From: Tragulus kanchil | Lineage: Eukaryota; Chordata; Mammalia; Artiodactyla; Tragulidae | Assembly: GCA_022376925.1 (NCBI GenBank) | Contig: JAIOJX010000006.1 | Span: 55,461,658-55,525,657, forward strand | Reading direction: 5' to 3' | Length of the DNA: 64,000 nucleotides | Part shown: positions 1-12,855 of the stretch, one piece after another | Layout of the letters: the number at the start of each line of letters is the position of its first letter | Position numbering within the stretch: the stretch's first letter is position 1 | Translations under genes and position numbers: made by a program | Notes under the pieces: generated by a model | Databases searched by the model: none | The model's input: the letters and a program-made list of their open reading frames with translations, nothing else | Told to the model about the DNA's origin: nothing

Positions 1-1605
1 CATCTCATCACATCTCATTTTGTGTCTTAAGAAACTTATGTCCAGATATGAAGCCAGGCTCTCTGCGGTTTTGCAGGTTGACATGAGAGGTAGGACCCAG
101 AATAGGAAACAAGTCATTCTGTTAATACAGAGAATCAGTCTGAGTCCCAGTGGAAGCATGCAGCATGGTCGAATTAGGTAAGTAGAGGAAAGCTTAATGC
201 AGGGACTTTTTACAAAGGCATGGTGAGGACACGGAAACCAGAGTTAGTACAGTACTCCGGGGCTCATAAGAGTAGAGAGCCATTGCCACCCATAGGTCTC
301 TGAGAGCCCAGAGAAGGACCTGTGGATTTCAGTAGACGGACACATACCACACGGTGACCCATCAGGAAGACAGCTGGGGGAGTACTGTAGACCACTGTGG
401 CCTCCTATTGGCATCCGACATCCTGCTAGACGTTCCGAAGAGAATAAAATCAGGAACAGTGGGGGAAACCAGAGAAGAATTATATGTTGGAAAACCACCT
501 GTATCTTTAGCCATGGACCAAGATTCAAGCCAGACGGAAGAGAAAAAAAATCAGGAACAGTGTGCACCAGGAGTCCACTTTCTGCTCTGACTTCAAGTAG
601 CCTTATAGGTTGGAACTGTTTCTCGAGAGAGGTATTTCTGGGCTTAATGTTGGCCATAGTGAAGCAAGACTATATGGAGACAGCATCTGGTTGTAAGAGT
701 CTCCTGAAAATTTAGTTTCTCTGGCACACTCTGAATAGATCACTCTACTCCCAATTATAAAAAAATCTTCATAAAAGCTGCTCAATATTATGTGTTATAA
801 ATTTAACTTAATAAATGATGGCTGTCTCCAGAGCCCATGCAGCTTCAGCTACACAGCACTACCTCTGTGGAGTCTTAAATGTTCAGAGAAGCATAAAATA
901 TATTATTGTCAGTCATGATGAAAAGGTAATCTTAATACTCACTCTATATATTTAAACACATGGTGTCTTTGGCATTTTCTTTTCCTGGAGCACATTTTTA
1001 GTGGATGTAAAATGCGAAATGATACATAGCTTAGAATTTTATCAAACATTGACTGCCTCCTGTCTGTTAGATATCGTGCTAGGTTATAGAAGGTACTTTG
1101 GATATAAAATTTCTCTAAAAATTCAATAATATGATTCTGGAAAGATCCTTCCATCTCATCACATCTCATTTTGTGTCTTAAGAAACTTATGTCCAGATAT
1201 GAAGCCAGGCTCTCTGCGGTTTTGCAGGTTGACATGAGAGGTAGGACCCAGAATAGGAAACAAGTCATTCTGTTAATACAGAGAATCAGTCTGAGTCCCA
1301 GTGGAAGCATGCAGCATGGTCGAATTAGGTAAGTAGAGGAAAGCTTAATGCAGGGACTTTTTACAAAGGCATGGTGAGGACACGGAAACCAGAGTTAGTA
1401 CAGTACTCCGGGGCTCATAAGAGTAGAGAGCCATTGCCACCCATAGGTCTCTGAGAGCCCAGAGAAGGACCTGTGGATTTCAGTAGACGGACACATACCA
1501 CACGGTGACCCATCAGGAAGACAGCTGGGGGAGTAAGTACTGTGACTCTACTCTCCCTCCACTCTCTTAATGACCACTGTGGCCTCCTATTGGCTGAATT
1601 CAGCA
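1..1605. repeat. Tandem duplication 1 (offset 1151)
   Basis: Bases 1 to about 417 recur at 1152 to about 1605. The left copy began before the window; the junction lies near 390-480. Close to the junction the left copy has lost about 36 bases (gggggagtact against gggggagtaagtact in the right copy), then regains a short shared stretch before diverging. No gene or known repeat is recognised in this block. Confidence 0.85.
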
Positions 1606-2203
1606 GGAGCCAAAAGCAAGGCAAGTCCTTGCTGTATTCCCTTGATCAGTCTCCATGGCCCACAGCAGGTGGAGAGGGTAGGAGAGTGGATTTGGAGTGG
1701 TAAATGGGAAATACACAACACACAGTTCCTGTTGCCTCAGGTGTCCCAGTGTTAGGACATGAGTCAATCAGATGTTGGAAAAAAATCTTTGACTCTCTTA
1801 TGAAGTCAAAGAAATACATAGGAATGGTACATTGAGTATAGGATTTCTAATTTGTTTAACTTGGAAGGGAAAAGATTATTTTACAGTCATAGAATTCTAA
1901 TAGCTGAAATGCCTAGAACTCAACAGCTTAAAGATAGAGAAAATGCATCCTGTTGCCTCTGACAGCTCCCCAGGGCTCCCCAGGCCCTTTTGTCCTTCTT
2001 CTAGCAATGATTGGGAGGTTTTTGAGAGTGCTTCACATGTGTTTAAAAACACAAGTGAAATATGTGTCATTTTCTCATGTATCCTGACCAGGCTATTTTG
2101 TCATATATCCTGTCTCTTGCTGAACTACTGTGCTATGAAAAAAATAATGCCCATGTAACCCCCTTTGTGCTAATGGAAGCCTGGCAGTTCTGTGCCCTTA
2201 CCT

Positions 2204-4462
2204 GTATGGACATAGAGAGTATGTGCCCATGGCTGCTGTCAGCCAGAACATATGTGAAAAGGTCGAGACCCTATCCTATGGTTTTCCAGAACCAGGAGAG
2301 AGAATCTGTCTAATTCTGGGGTCCAGCTGCCATAACAGACTTTCCAGTAAATGTACTATAAGTGCACTATACCCTGTGCAGGCAGACAGATATCATGTAG
2401 AAGGGAGAGGGTAGGGCTGCCTTGAAATGTCTAGCTGAGTAACCCACTTCCACTCTGAATGGAGCAGAAAGAGGTGGGGGAAGTGACCAGGAGCGTTTGG
2501 GGAAAAGTCACTCCTCAGGGGAGCCAGGAATGGGAAGAAGCATTCCCACCCTTGCCATTACATGTTGCTTTATGAGATTTTTTTTTTTTTTTCTAAATTG
2601 CTGGTTCACAAAAGTGGTTGTTAGCAACCTTTTGATCTTGTTCCATATGATAGACAATAGGTTTAAAGACTAATTGGATCAAAGCAAGACCAGATCTAAC
2701 CTAGGAAATGACTCTGAATAGCAGAATTTGGAAAGAGGTTCTGTGAGAGGTATGACTTTTTAGGCCAATGCAGCAATGCTAGGCTAGAAACAAATTTTCA
2801 GTAACACTACTTGAAAGCACTATGACAAGCCCTTAATACATACTGAACTGTACCTAATTTTCAAAAGAGCTAGGCAGGGAGGAATTTCTCCCCCCATTTT
2901 AGAGGTGATAAATAGTTTCTAAAGAGAAGTTGCAGGAAGCCCAGAGTCTCTATAGAAAGTAACAGAGCTGGACAGCAGGTCTCTGAGGTGCCCATCCCTA
3001 TCCTCTCCCCTGCTAGCTAGACCTGGGCTCCAGTTCCACAGACACACCAAGGAAGGTTGCTGAGCTCTTGGGCCTGTACCTGGTCCCCACATGTTCTTAA
3101 GATTTGTTTTGTGATGTTCTTTTCAGGCAGAAAGTCCCCATTATTTAAAACCCTACACATCAGATGTTCTATTCTCAAGAATCTTAGCACATCTGAATGT
3201 TTTCCTTTATTCTGCACAGGCCAGGATCTCATGATACAGAAAATATTGTAGGTTTTGGAAGCACTTCCAAAGAAGCTACAGTGGTGGTAAAATATTTTCC
3301 TACATGGACTTTTTATTCCAATTAAATAATACTTGTAGATGAAAAGTATGGACATAGAGAGTATGTGCCCATGGCTGCTGTCAGCCAGAACATATGGGTA
3401 CCTTTTTCCAGAACCAGGAGAGAGAATCTGTCTAATTCTGGGGTCCAGCTGCCATAACAGACTTTCCAGTAAATGTACTATAAGTGCACTATACCCTGTG
3501 CAGGCAGACAGATATCATGTAGAAGGGAGAGGGTAGGGCTGCCTTGAAATGTCTAGCTGAGTAACCCACTTCCACTCTGAATGGAGCAGAAAGAGGTGGG
3601 GGAAGTGACCAGGAGCGTTTGGGGAAAAGTCACTCCTCAGGGGAGCCAGGAATGGGAAGAAGCATTCCCACCCTTGCCATTACATGTTGCTTTATGAGAT
3701 TTTTTTTTTTTTTTCTAAATTGCTGGTTCACAAAAGTGGTTGTTAGCAACCTTTTGATCTTGTTCCATATGATAGACAATAGGTTTAAAGACTAATTGGA
3801 TCAAAGCAAGACCAGATCTAACCTAGGAAATGACTCTGAATAGCAGAATTTGGAAAGAGGTTCTGTGAGAGGTATGACTTTTTAGGCCAATGCAGCAATG
3901 CTAGGCTAGAAACAAATTTTCAGTAACACTACTTGAAAGCACTATGACAAGCCCTTAATACATACTGAACTGTACCTAATTTTCAAAAGAGCTAGGCAGG
4001 GAGGAATTTCTCCCCCCATTTTAGAGGTGATAAATAGTTTCTAAAGAGAAGTTGCAGGAAGCCCAGAGTCTCTATAGAAAGTAACAGAGCTGGACAGCAG
4101 GTCTCTGAGGTGCCCATCCCTATCCTCTCCCCTGCTAGCTAGACCTGGGCTCCAGTTCCACAGACACACCAAGGAAGGTTGCTGAGCTCTTGGGCCTGTA
4201 CCTGGTCCCCACATGTTCTTAAGATTTGTTTTGTGATGTTCTTTTCAGGCAGAAAGTCCCCATTATTTAAAACCCTACACATCAGATGTTCTATTCTCAA
4301 GAATCTTAGCACATCTGAATGTTTTCCTTTATTCTGCACAGGCCAGGATCTCATGATACAGAAAATATTGTAGGTTTTGGAAGCACTTCCAAAGAAGCTA
4401 CAGTGGTGGTAAAATATTTTCCTACATGGACTTTTTTATTCCAATTAAATAATACTTGTAGA
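2204..4462. repeat. Tandem duplication 2 (offset 1142, later 1122)
   Basis: Copies are 2204-3345 and 3346-4462. The junction reads cttgtagatgaaaag before the second copy starts; the true continuation (cttgtagaaaatgag) is seen at the end of copy 2. Copy 2 lacks about 20-26 bases near its start (after cagccagaacatatg). The rest is near identical, with T-run length differences near 2580/3710 and 3310/4430. Content: intron with an ancient MIR-like piece. Confidence 0.93.
2810..3000 (-). repeat. MIR SINE (ancient, diverged)
   Basis: gaaagcactatgacaagccc, ccccccattttagaggtgat and aacagagctggacagcag fit MIR in reverse. Duplicated at about 3932-4122. Confidence 0.55.
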
Positions 4463-6283
4463 AAATGAGAAAATGGAAACCCAACAGTAAACCCAAGGAT
4501 AGTTCTGAAATCTTCCTGTTAGGCAGACAACAAGCCCAGGTGCAACAGGAGTAGGAGGTCAGGGATAATGGATGCACGAGCCGAAACTCAGCTTTAGTGT
4601 TTACATCTCAAATCGCTGTGTAGCCTTGGCAGCCTCTACCCTACCTGGCTAAGGCAGTGAGGTGATGGCAGTGTGAGGAGGCGCTGGTCACACTGATGAG
4701 GCTGCACTTTGTAAATAGAAGGTGCAACAGAAAGTGTTCTCTCAATGCTAATTTTAGGCTGGCTGCATCGTTAACACAGGCAGAATCACCTGGGCAGCCT
4801 TCTGAGGATCAAGGGTCTGTATGGTCTGACCACTCAAGATGACTGTCCTCTCGTACATTCCCTACTGGACCAGTGCCTGCTTCACCTGCATTCTATTCAC
4901 AGAACTGACCTTCATACCTACTTGCCCCAGGCCCAGCTGATGATTGTTCTCAATAACTAATCAAAGAGGCAGTAAGGGGCGTGCCCCTCTGCCGGTTTCC
5001 CTGGTAACTGATGAGCCAACCTGACGTCATTTTCTCCTGTAACTGGTAACCCAGCCCCAAGAATGAAGCTTACCCCCATGTCCCACCATCTCTTCTGCAC
5101 ATGGAATGAGTTGCTCTGGGACCTTACTTCAGACATGTAAACTCCCTGTACCTGTTAACCATTAATGTTTATGTTGCTGCCTCTGGAATTTTTCTCTGAG
5201 GTGCCCATCCCTATCCTCTCCCCTGCTAGCTAGACCTGGGCTCCAGTTCCACAGACACACCAAGGAAGGTTGCTGAGCTCTTGGGCCTGTACCTGGTCCC
5301 CACATGTTCTTAAGATTTGTTTTGTGATGTTCTTTTCAGGCAGAAAGTCCCCATTATTTAAAACCCTACACATCAGATGTTCTATTCTCAAGAATCTTAG
5401 CACATCTGAATGTTTTCCTTTATTCTGCACAGGCCAGGATCTCATGATACAGAAAATATTGTAGGTTTTGGAAGCACTTCCAAAGAAGCTACAGTGGTGG
5501 TAAAATATTTTCCTACATGGACTTTTTTATTCCAATTAAATAATACTTGTAGAAAATGAGAAAATGGAAACCCAACAGTAAACCCAAGGATAGTTCTGAA
5601 ATCTTCCTGTTAGGCAGACAACAAGCCCAGGTGCAACAGGAGTAGGAGGTCAGGGATAATGGATGCACGAGCGAAACTCAGCTTTAGTGTTTACATCTCA
5701 AATCGCTGTGTAGCCTTGGCAGCCTCTACCCTACCTGGCTAAGGCAGTGAGGTGATGGCAGTGTGAGGAGGCGCTGGTCACACTGATGAGGCTGCACTTT
5801 GTAAATAGAAGGTGCAACAGAAAGTGTTCTCTCAATGCTAATTTTAGGCTGGCTGCATCGTTAACACAGGCAGAATCACCTGGGCAGCCTTCTGAGGATC
5901 AAGGGTCTGTATGGTCTGACCACTCAAGATGACTGTCCTCTCGTACATTCCCTACTGGACCAGTGCCTGCTTCACCTGCATTCTATTCACAGAACTGACC
6001 TTCATACCTACTTGCCCCAGGCCCAGCTGATGATTGTTCTCAATAACTAATCAAAGAGGCAGTAAGGGGCGTGCCCCTCTGCCGGTTTCCCTGGTAACTG
6101 ATGAGCCAACCTGACGTCATTTTCTCCTGTAACTGGTAACCCAGCCCCAAGAATGAAGCTTACCCCCATGTCCCACCATCTCTTCTGCACATGGAATGAG
6201 TTGCTCTGGGACCTTACTTCAGACATGTAAACTCCCTGTACCTGTTAACCATTAATGTTTATGTTGCTGCCTCTGGAATTTTT
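4102..6283. repeat. Tandem duplication 3 (unit 1091)
   Basis: Copies are 4102-5192 and 5193-6283. The boundary shares only a short TTTCT/TCT overlap. One visible difference is cacgagccgaaac (near 4577) against cacgagcgaaac (near 5668). It overlaps duplication 2, so about 320 bases around 3017-3335 occur three times. Confidence 0.93.
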
Positions 6284-6511
6284 CTTCAGTCTTTTTAAAG
6301 TAGGCCTGCAAGGTGCACCCCAACAGGGCCCTCTGGCCACAGTCCTGTTAAATATGCTCCTCCCTTTACATAAATTACAAGGAAATGCAATTGGCCATTT
6401 GCCAAATACCATTACCTAATTCACTTGACCAGTCCCCAGTCTTCTTAGAGACAAGGCCTAAGAGCAGTCAATTTATCTAGCTCATTACCTTAATAATTGT
6501 ATTATTAATAA

Positions 6512-6540
6512 TTACCTTAATAATTGTATTATTAAGGTAA
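6512..6540. repeat. AT-rich perfect hairpin
   Basis: Arms ttaccttaataat (6512-6524) and attattaaggtaa (6528-6540) are exact reverse complements with a tgt loop. A 24-base imperfect direct copy of its left part precedes it (6485-6509). Duplicated at 7661-7689. No function can be assigned. Confidence 0.8.
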
Positions 6541-6611
6541 CGAGCTGGGTAAACTTGGGCGTGCAGGCCCAAGTTAATGCTCCTAATCCTTGCAGTTTGT
6601 ACCCCTTGTGT

Positions 6612-6756
6612 GGTAAGTCGCCCAGTCGTGTCCGACTCTTTGTGATGCTGTGGACTATAACCCTCCACAGGCTCCTCTGTCCATGGGATTCTCTAGGCAC
6701 TCCCTCTGGTGTGGGTTGCTGTGCCCTACTCCAAGAGATCTTCCCAACCCAGGGCA
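6612..6756 (-). mobile_element. Bov-tA SINE, 5'-truncated
   Basis: The reverse strand gives the body of Bov-tA (cgtgtccgactctttgtga, ccatgggattctctaggca, agatcttcccaacccag). The tRNA-like head is missing. This copy reads gtcgcccagtcg; the duplicate at 7761 reads the family-typical gtcgcttcagtcg, so this one carries an error. Confidence 0.85.
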
Positions 6757-7760
6757 GTTTGCATTAGTAGCCTATGTTTTTCCATGAACTAAGAGAACCT
6801 CATGTCAACTGCAAAATGAAAAGCAGGAATGGCCCTAACACATAGCCTCCATTTGGAGAGCACCCATTGGCTTCTGGTCAATGACAGGAATTATTGCAAT
6901 GACTTTAGTTCTAGAGAAACATTGCTGTGAACTCAAGACCATTTGGCAAGTCCACAAGAACCACAGAATGTAAGAGCCATGCCCAAGCCCTTTATGATAG
7001 ATGAGAAAGATGGTAGAGGAGCAGTGACTTAAGATCACAAAATATAAATGGTGGCAAAACTGGTCTAGGAGCCTTTGGGACATGCCAGGTTTTTTTTCAG
7101 GGTTTCCATGGTAAGCCTCGGCTTTTCCTTCCTCCAGTTGAGGGGTTTTTTGTGCTGACCACTCAGACCCACATGATGCCTGCTTCCCTGCAATAAACTA
7201 TCAAAGAGCCCAGTAAGGGCGTGCCCTCTGCCGGTTTCCCTGGTAACTGATGAGCCAACCTGACGTCATTTTCTCCTGTAACTGGTAACCCAGCCCCAAG
7301 AATGAAGCTTACCCCCATGTCCCACCATCTCTTCTGCACATGGAATGAGTTGCTCTGGGACCTTACTTCAGACATGTAAACTCCCTGTACCTGTTAACCA
7401 TTAATGTTTATGTTGCTGCCTCTGGAATTTTTCTTCAGTCTTTTTAAAGTAGGCCTGCAAGGTGCACCCCAACAGGGCCCTCTGGCCACAGTCCTGTTAA
7501 ATATGCTCCTCCCTTTACATAAATTACAAGGAAATGCAATTGGCCATTTGCCAAATACCATTACCTAATTCACTTGACCAGTCCCCAGTCTTCTTAGAGA
7601 CAAGGCCTAAGAGCAGTCAATTTATCTAGCTCATTACCTTAATAATTGTATTATTAATAATTACCTTAATAATTGTATTATTAAGGTAACGAGCTGGGTA
7701 AACTTGGGCGTGCAGGCCCAAGTTAATGCTCCTAATCCTTGCAGTTTGTACCCCTTGTGT

Positions 7761-7906
7761 GGTAAGTCGCTTCAGTCGTGTCCGACTCTTTGTGATGCTG
7801 TGGACTATAACCCTCCACAGGCTCCTCTGTCCATGGGATTCTCTAGGCACTCCCTCTGGTGTGGGTTGCTGTGCCCTACTCCAAGAGATCTTCCCAACCC
7901 AGGGCA
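7761..7906 (-). mobile_element. Bov-tA SINE, duplicate
   Basis: Same truncated element in copy 2 of duplication 4, with the consensus gtcgcttcagtcg. Confidence 0.85.
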
Positions 7907-8509
7907 GTTTGCATTAGTAGCCTATGTTTTTCCATGAACTAAGAGAACCTCATGTCAACTGCAAAATGAAAAGCAGGAATGGCCCTAACACATAGCCTCC
8001 ATTTGGAGAGCACCCATTGGCTTCTGGTCAATGACAGGAATTATTGCAATGACTTTAGTTCTAGAGAAACATTGCTGTGAACTCAAGACCATTTGGCAAG
8101 TCCACAAGAACCACAGAATGTAAGAGCCATGCCCAAGCCCTTTATGATAGATGAGAAAGATGGTAGAGGAGCAGTGACTTAAGATCACAAAATATAAATG
8201 GTGGCAAAACTGGTCTAGGAGCCTTTGGGACATGCCAGGTCTTTTTCAGGGTTTCCATGTACAGTTGAGCAAATTATGCCCCATGTAACTTGAGGACCAT
8301 ATGCGGAAGCCTCGGCTTTTCCTTCCTCCTGGGGAAGTCTTGACCACATACCCGAGTGACCTGGGTTTTGCCTTTGTGTTAGAGAAGCGGTTGTAAGTAG
8401 GACTTCACTCACTCCTGTTTAATGGAAACCTTCTCTGAATCCCCTACTGGGTTCTATATCCCTCATATCCCTCACTTCTGGGTTTCAGAAGCACTCTGAA
8501 TTGTAAATA

Positions 8510-8600
8510 GCATTACTGAAAGGACTGGCGACTCTTTGAGGGCAGGGTCTAGTTTGGTCCTTAGCAAATATGAGGTGCTCAATAGAAGCTCCTCCTCTTG
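8510..8600 (+). repeat. L2 LINE 3' terminus fragment (ancient)
   Basis: ctctttgagggcagggtcta followed by tatgaggtgctcaatagaag is the L2 terminal pattern. Short and diverged. Confidence 0.55.
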
Positions 8601-8785
8601 TTCTCAGTAATTCAGTTCAATAAGCACCATCTGGGGTCTTGCTTGTTTCATGAAGCTGTGGGAAGCCTTGCTCTTCATTGTTGATGGTGACCATTGCTTG
8701 GCAATAAGAATAAATCTAGATATGGAGTGGCCTGAATCCTGAGACACCTCATGAAAAAAATAAAAAACTGTAGCTTAAAATTATT
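8600..8785. other. Unclassified intronic sequence
   Basis: No gene, RNA or repeat recognised. ORFs here are short and lack coding character. Confidence 0.5.
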
Positions 8786-8975
8786 GACTGCCAGTACCTT
8801 TTCTAAGCACTCAGTACAACTCCAAGAGGTAAATAGTATTATTATCTCAATGTTGCTGTGAGAAAACAAGATACCAAGAGATTTATCTTATCTTGCACAA
8901 CTAATGTTGGGCTGCAGCCCATTGCCTGTGTGATTCTAGAACTTATGTTTCTGACTCGTGTGCTTTGGTGCCTAC
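8785..8975 (-). repeat. MIR SINE (ancient)
   Basis: ttttctaagcactcagtaca, aatagtattattatctcaat and tgcacaactaatgttgggct fit MIR in reverse. Confidence 0.6.
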
Positions 8976-9784
8976 ACTGTATTAAAGAGCAAGGTCTTTG
9001 CAAGATCATATTCTGCAGACAGCTTAGGTCCAATTATTTAAACACCAAAGCAGCAAATTATAGCCTAACATCTATTATGTACTTCTTATCCAAGATAAAA
9101 GTCACCACTCAGAGCCCTCTGGGCTATTGAGATATTGGTGGGAGTAGATTCCCCTTCACTGGTTAATTCCAGACTTCTGTGATTTTTGAATGTAACAATT
9201 TTATTATTATTATTTTTACCTTTAAAATCGCAAAGTAATACGTGCTCATAGCATTAAGTTTTAAAAAATACAGAAAATAATGTTTTCAGGTGAAGTCCTC
9301 ATGGCCACATGGTAAGGGTTGTTGATGAGGAAATTCTTATACACTGTACTGGATAATTTCTAAGGTTTATTCTAGTACAGTGTTTCCACATTGATTCGGT
9401 TCCCTGAAAGACCTAACATCTCATCATCAGAGCCGTCTGGTTTTGGTTTTTTCCTCTACCTAATTCCATTATCACTTTCCCTACAAGCTACCATGTGATA
9501 CCTTCAAGTTCTCCGTGTTCTGATTGTCTAACTAAAGTTTTCTGTTGCTGTCTAGACCCCTAAGACACAATTGTTTTAGGATTACGAAAGTATCTTGTCT
9601 TCTGAACCATATATCCAATGTTTGCTAGGTCTTGTTTATTCAGTGTTATCTAGAGACCATTGACATCAGATTAATCTGAGGTCTGAGGTGCTTAAAAATG
9701 GAGATTAAAGGAATCTCATCCAAGATCTATTAAATAAGAATGTCTAAGAGTGGTCAGGACTCAACATTTTTCTCCAACAAAACA

Positions 9785-10110
9785 CTGTTTTTGTTTTGTG
9801 TTAGGAAATTGTCAAGCATATTCAAAAGTGGAGAGAGTAATATAATAAGCCACATGTACTCATTACTCAGTTTCAACAATTATTAACCCATGGTCAGTCT
9901 TGTTTCATCTGTAATTTGAAGTAAATTCCAGACATGATATCATTTGAATGTTTCCATATCTGTCTATGCAGCATAACCATAATATAATTATCTATCTAAA
10001 AGTAATCAATAATAATCTCTAATATCATTAAATTTCTAGTACAGATTTTCCTTGTCTCATAAATATTTCTTAATTGTGTAGTGTTTTAGATGTTGGATCA
10101 TGTCATTGGT
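9785..10110 (+). repeat. Ancient L1-type 3'-region fragment
   Basis: catattcaaaagtggagaga, tactcagtttcaacaattat, taaattccagacatgatat and ttccttgtctcataaatatt follow a known old mammalian L1 3'-region pattern that I recall but cannot name to subfamily. Confidence 0.5.
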
Positions 10111-10733
10111 TATATTTCTTTCTTTTCTGAAATATGTGGGATGTTGGGAGCCAATTCTGTAGCCTCCTCTGACAACTTTACAAGACCTCATACATGTATT
10201 TTGGCTATTTACTTCCCCCTGACTTCATCTTCATTTTGCTTTTATTTTTCTTTGTCCCTGAGTTCCTTGGAAAGTTTCTCCTGTTGTGCTGCATTATATT
10301 TTTTAAGCAGCCCCAAATCCTTTGGCTAAAGGTAAGTCTTATGTTAGTGAACGTACCATTGGTCTTGAGCCACCTGCCTTACTTCATTTTGTTCCATTCT
10401 TTTAAACCAGCTCCTATCTCTCTAGTGTCTGACCATGAGTTTCCTCTCCCTATTTATGTCATATCCACCTCAGTCTCAGTGCTCAGCACCAGTTTTCCAG
10501 CTCTGATCTTTTTTGCTTCCCTCCTCAATTGTGATTCCAGGTTTCCTTTGCCTGCCCTGGAAACACCTGAGTCTTTCCGAGAATCTGCACTGGCTCATCT
10601 ATTCTATTATCTTAAATCTCTGTGGCAGTGAGAGGACTAGACACAGACACCAAATCTTTAGTTTCCAGCATAATCTCTTTGAAAATTCCAATCTTCTGGG
10701 ACAACATAGGGTTGGAAGAGCATTGAAGAGGGG
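10110..10733. other. Unclassified intronic sequence with a chance ORF
   Basis: A 145-codon ORF (10194-10631) is rich in Phe, Leu and Ser because the DNA is T/C-rich. It has no recognisable domain and I do not call it a gene. Confidence 0.5.
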
Positions 10734-12855
10734 AACCCAGGACAAAAAGACTGGGGTGGGTATAAAAATGTCATCTATTATCCCGTTTTGCCCTGAGCTA
10801 CACTGTTATTGTAAGAAGTAGTGATGCAACAAGACTGACATTCAAGTGACTAGGGCAGTGGTTCCCATTCTCTGATGCCTTATTTATGCAGGACAACGTT
10901 CTTACAACTCTTGCAGACACAAACAGATGGAATGATATACCATGTTTGTAGGTTGGAAGAATCAATATTGTTAAAATAACTATACTACCCAAAGCAGTCT
11001 ACAGGTTCAGTGCAATCCCTATCAAATTACCAATGGCATTTTTCACAGAACTAGAACAAAGAAACTCAGAATTTATATGGGGACACAAAAGACTCTGAAT
11101 AGCCAAAACAATCTTGAAAAAGAACAGTGGAACTGTAGGAATCAGGCTCCCTGACTTTAGACTGTCCTACAAAGCTACAGGCATCAAAATAATATGGTAC
11201 TGGCACAAAAATAGAACTGCAGATCAATGTAACAAGATAGAAAGCCCAGAAAGAAGCTCATGTACTTATGGTCAATTAGTCTGTGACAAAGGAGGCAGAA
11301 CTACACAGTGGTAGAAAGACTGTCTCTTCAACAAATCGTGCTGGGAAAACTGGACAGCTACATGTAAAAAAATAAAATTAGATAATGCTTTAACCCATAC
11401 ACAAAAATAAGCTCAAAATGGGTTACAGAACAAATGTGAGACCAGATGTTACAAAACTCCTAGAAGAAAACAGGCAGAACACTCTCTGACATAAAGCACA
11501 CCAGTATCTTTTGATCTGTCTCCTAGAATAATGGAAATAAAAACAAAAATAAACAAATGGGATCTGCGTAAACTCAAAAGCTTTTGCACTGCAAAGTGAA
11601 CAATAATTAAAATGTAAACACAACCCACAGATTGGGACAAAATAGTTGCAAATGATGTGACCAACTAGGGATTAGTTTCCAGAATTTACAAACAGCTCAT
11701 GATGCAAACATCAAAACAAATAACCCAATCATCAAATAGGCAGGGAAGACTTAAATAGACATTTTTCCAGAGAAGCCATAGATGGCCAAGAGGCAACCCA
11801 GGACAAAAAGACTGGGGTGGGTATAAAAATGTCATCTATTATCCCGTTTTGCCCTGAGCTACACTGTTATTGTAAGAAGTAGTGATGCAACAAGACTGAC
11901 ATTCAAGTGACTAGGGCAGTGGTTCCCATTCTCTGATGCCTTATTTATGCAGGACAACGTTCTTACAACTCTTGCAGACACAAACAGATGGAATGATATA
12001 CCATGTTTGTAGGTTGGAAGAATCAATATTGTTAAAATAACTATACTACCCAAAGCAGTCTACAGGTTCAGTGCAATCCCTATCAAATTACCAATGGCAT
12101 TTTTCACAGAACTAGAACAAAGAAACTCAGAATTTATATGGGGACACAAAAGACTCTGAATAGCCAAAACAATCTTGAAAAGAACAGTGGAACTGTAGGA
12201 ATCAGGCTCCTGACTTTAGACTGTCCTACAAAGCTACAGGCATCAAAATAATATGGTACTGGCACAAAAATAGAACTGCAGATCAATGTAACAAGATAGA
12301 AAGCCCAGAAAGAAGCTCATGTACTTATGGTCAATTAGTCTGTGACAAAGGAGGCAGAACTACACAGTGGTAGAAAGACTGTCTCTTCAACAAATCGTGC
12401 TGGGAAAACTGGACAGCTACATGTAAAAAAATAAAATTAGATAATGCTTTAACCCATACACAAAAATAAGCTCAAAATGGGTTACAGAACAAATGTGAGA
12501 CCAGATGTTACAAAACTCCTAGAAGAAAACAGGCAGAACACTCTCTGACATAAAGCACACCAGTATCTTTTTGATCTGTCTCCTAGAATAATGGAAATAA
12601 AAACAAAAATAAACAAATGGGATCTGCGTAAACTCAAAAGCTTTTGCACTGCAAAGTGAACAATAATTAAAATGTAAACACAACCCACAGATTGGGACAA
12701 AATAGTTGCAAATGATGTGACCAACTAGGGATTAGTTTCCAGAATTTACAAACAGCTCATGATGCAAACATCAAAACAAATAACCCAATCATCAAATAGG
12801 CAGGGAAGACTTAAATAGACATTTTTCCAGAGAAGCCATAGATGGCCAAGAGGCA
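10734..12855. repeat. Tandem duplication 5 (unit 1061)
   Basis: Copies are 10734-11794 and 11795-12855. The left end is ordinary intron just before the L1; the right end is inside L1 ORF2. The unit boundary therefore ignores the L1 boundary. Single-base differences occur in homopolymers (cttgaaaaag/cttgaaaag, ggctccctgac/ggctcctgac, atctttt/atcttttt). Confidence 0.93.

Larger units (their letters stand above)
6041..8260. repeat. Tandem duplication 4 (offset 1150)
   Basis: Copies are 6041-7190 and 7191 to about 8260. The start of copy 2 is degraded (caataaactatcaaagagcccagtaagg against caataactaatcaaagaggcagtaagg). The end of copy 1 has lost about 50 bases present at 8255-8308 yet keeps the segment after it (aagcctcggcttttcc). 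Errors on both sides of the join suggest two poor-quality sequence ends placed end to end. Contains a truncated Bov-tA in each copy. Confidence 0.92.

Noticed and set aside
10194..10631. 145-codon ORF
   Set aside because: Composition reflects T/C-rich DNA; no domain, no splice context and no recognised homologue.
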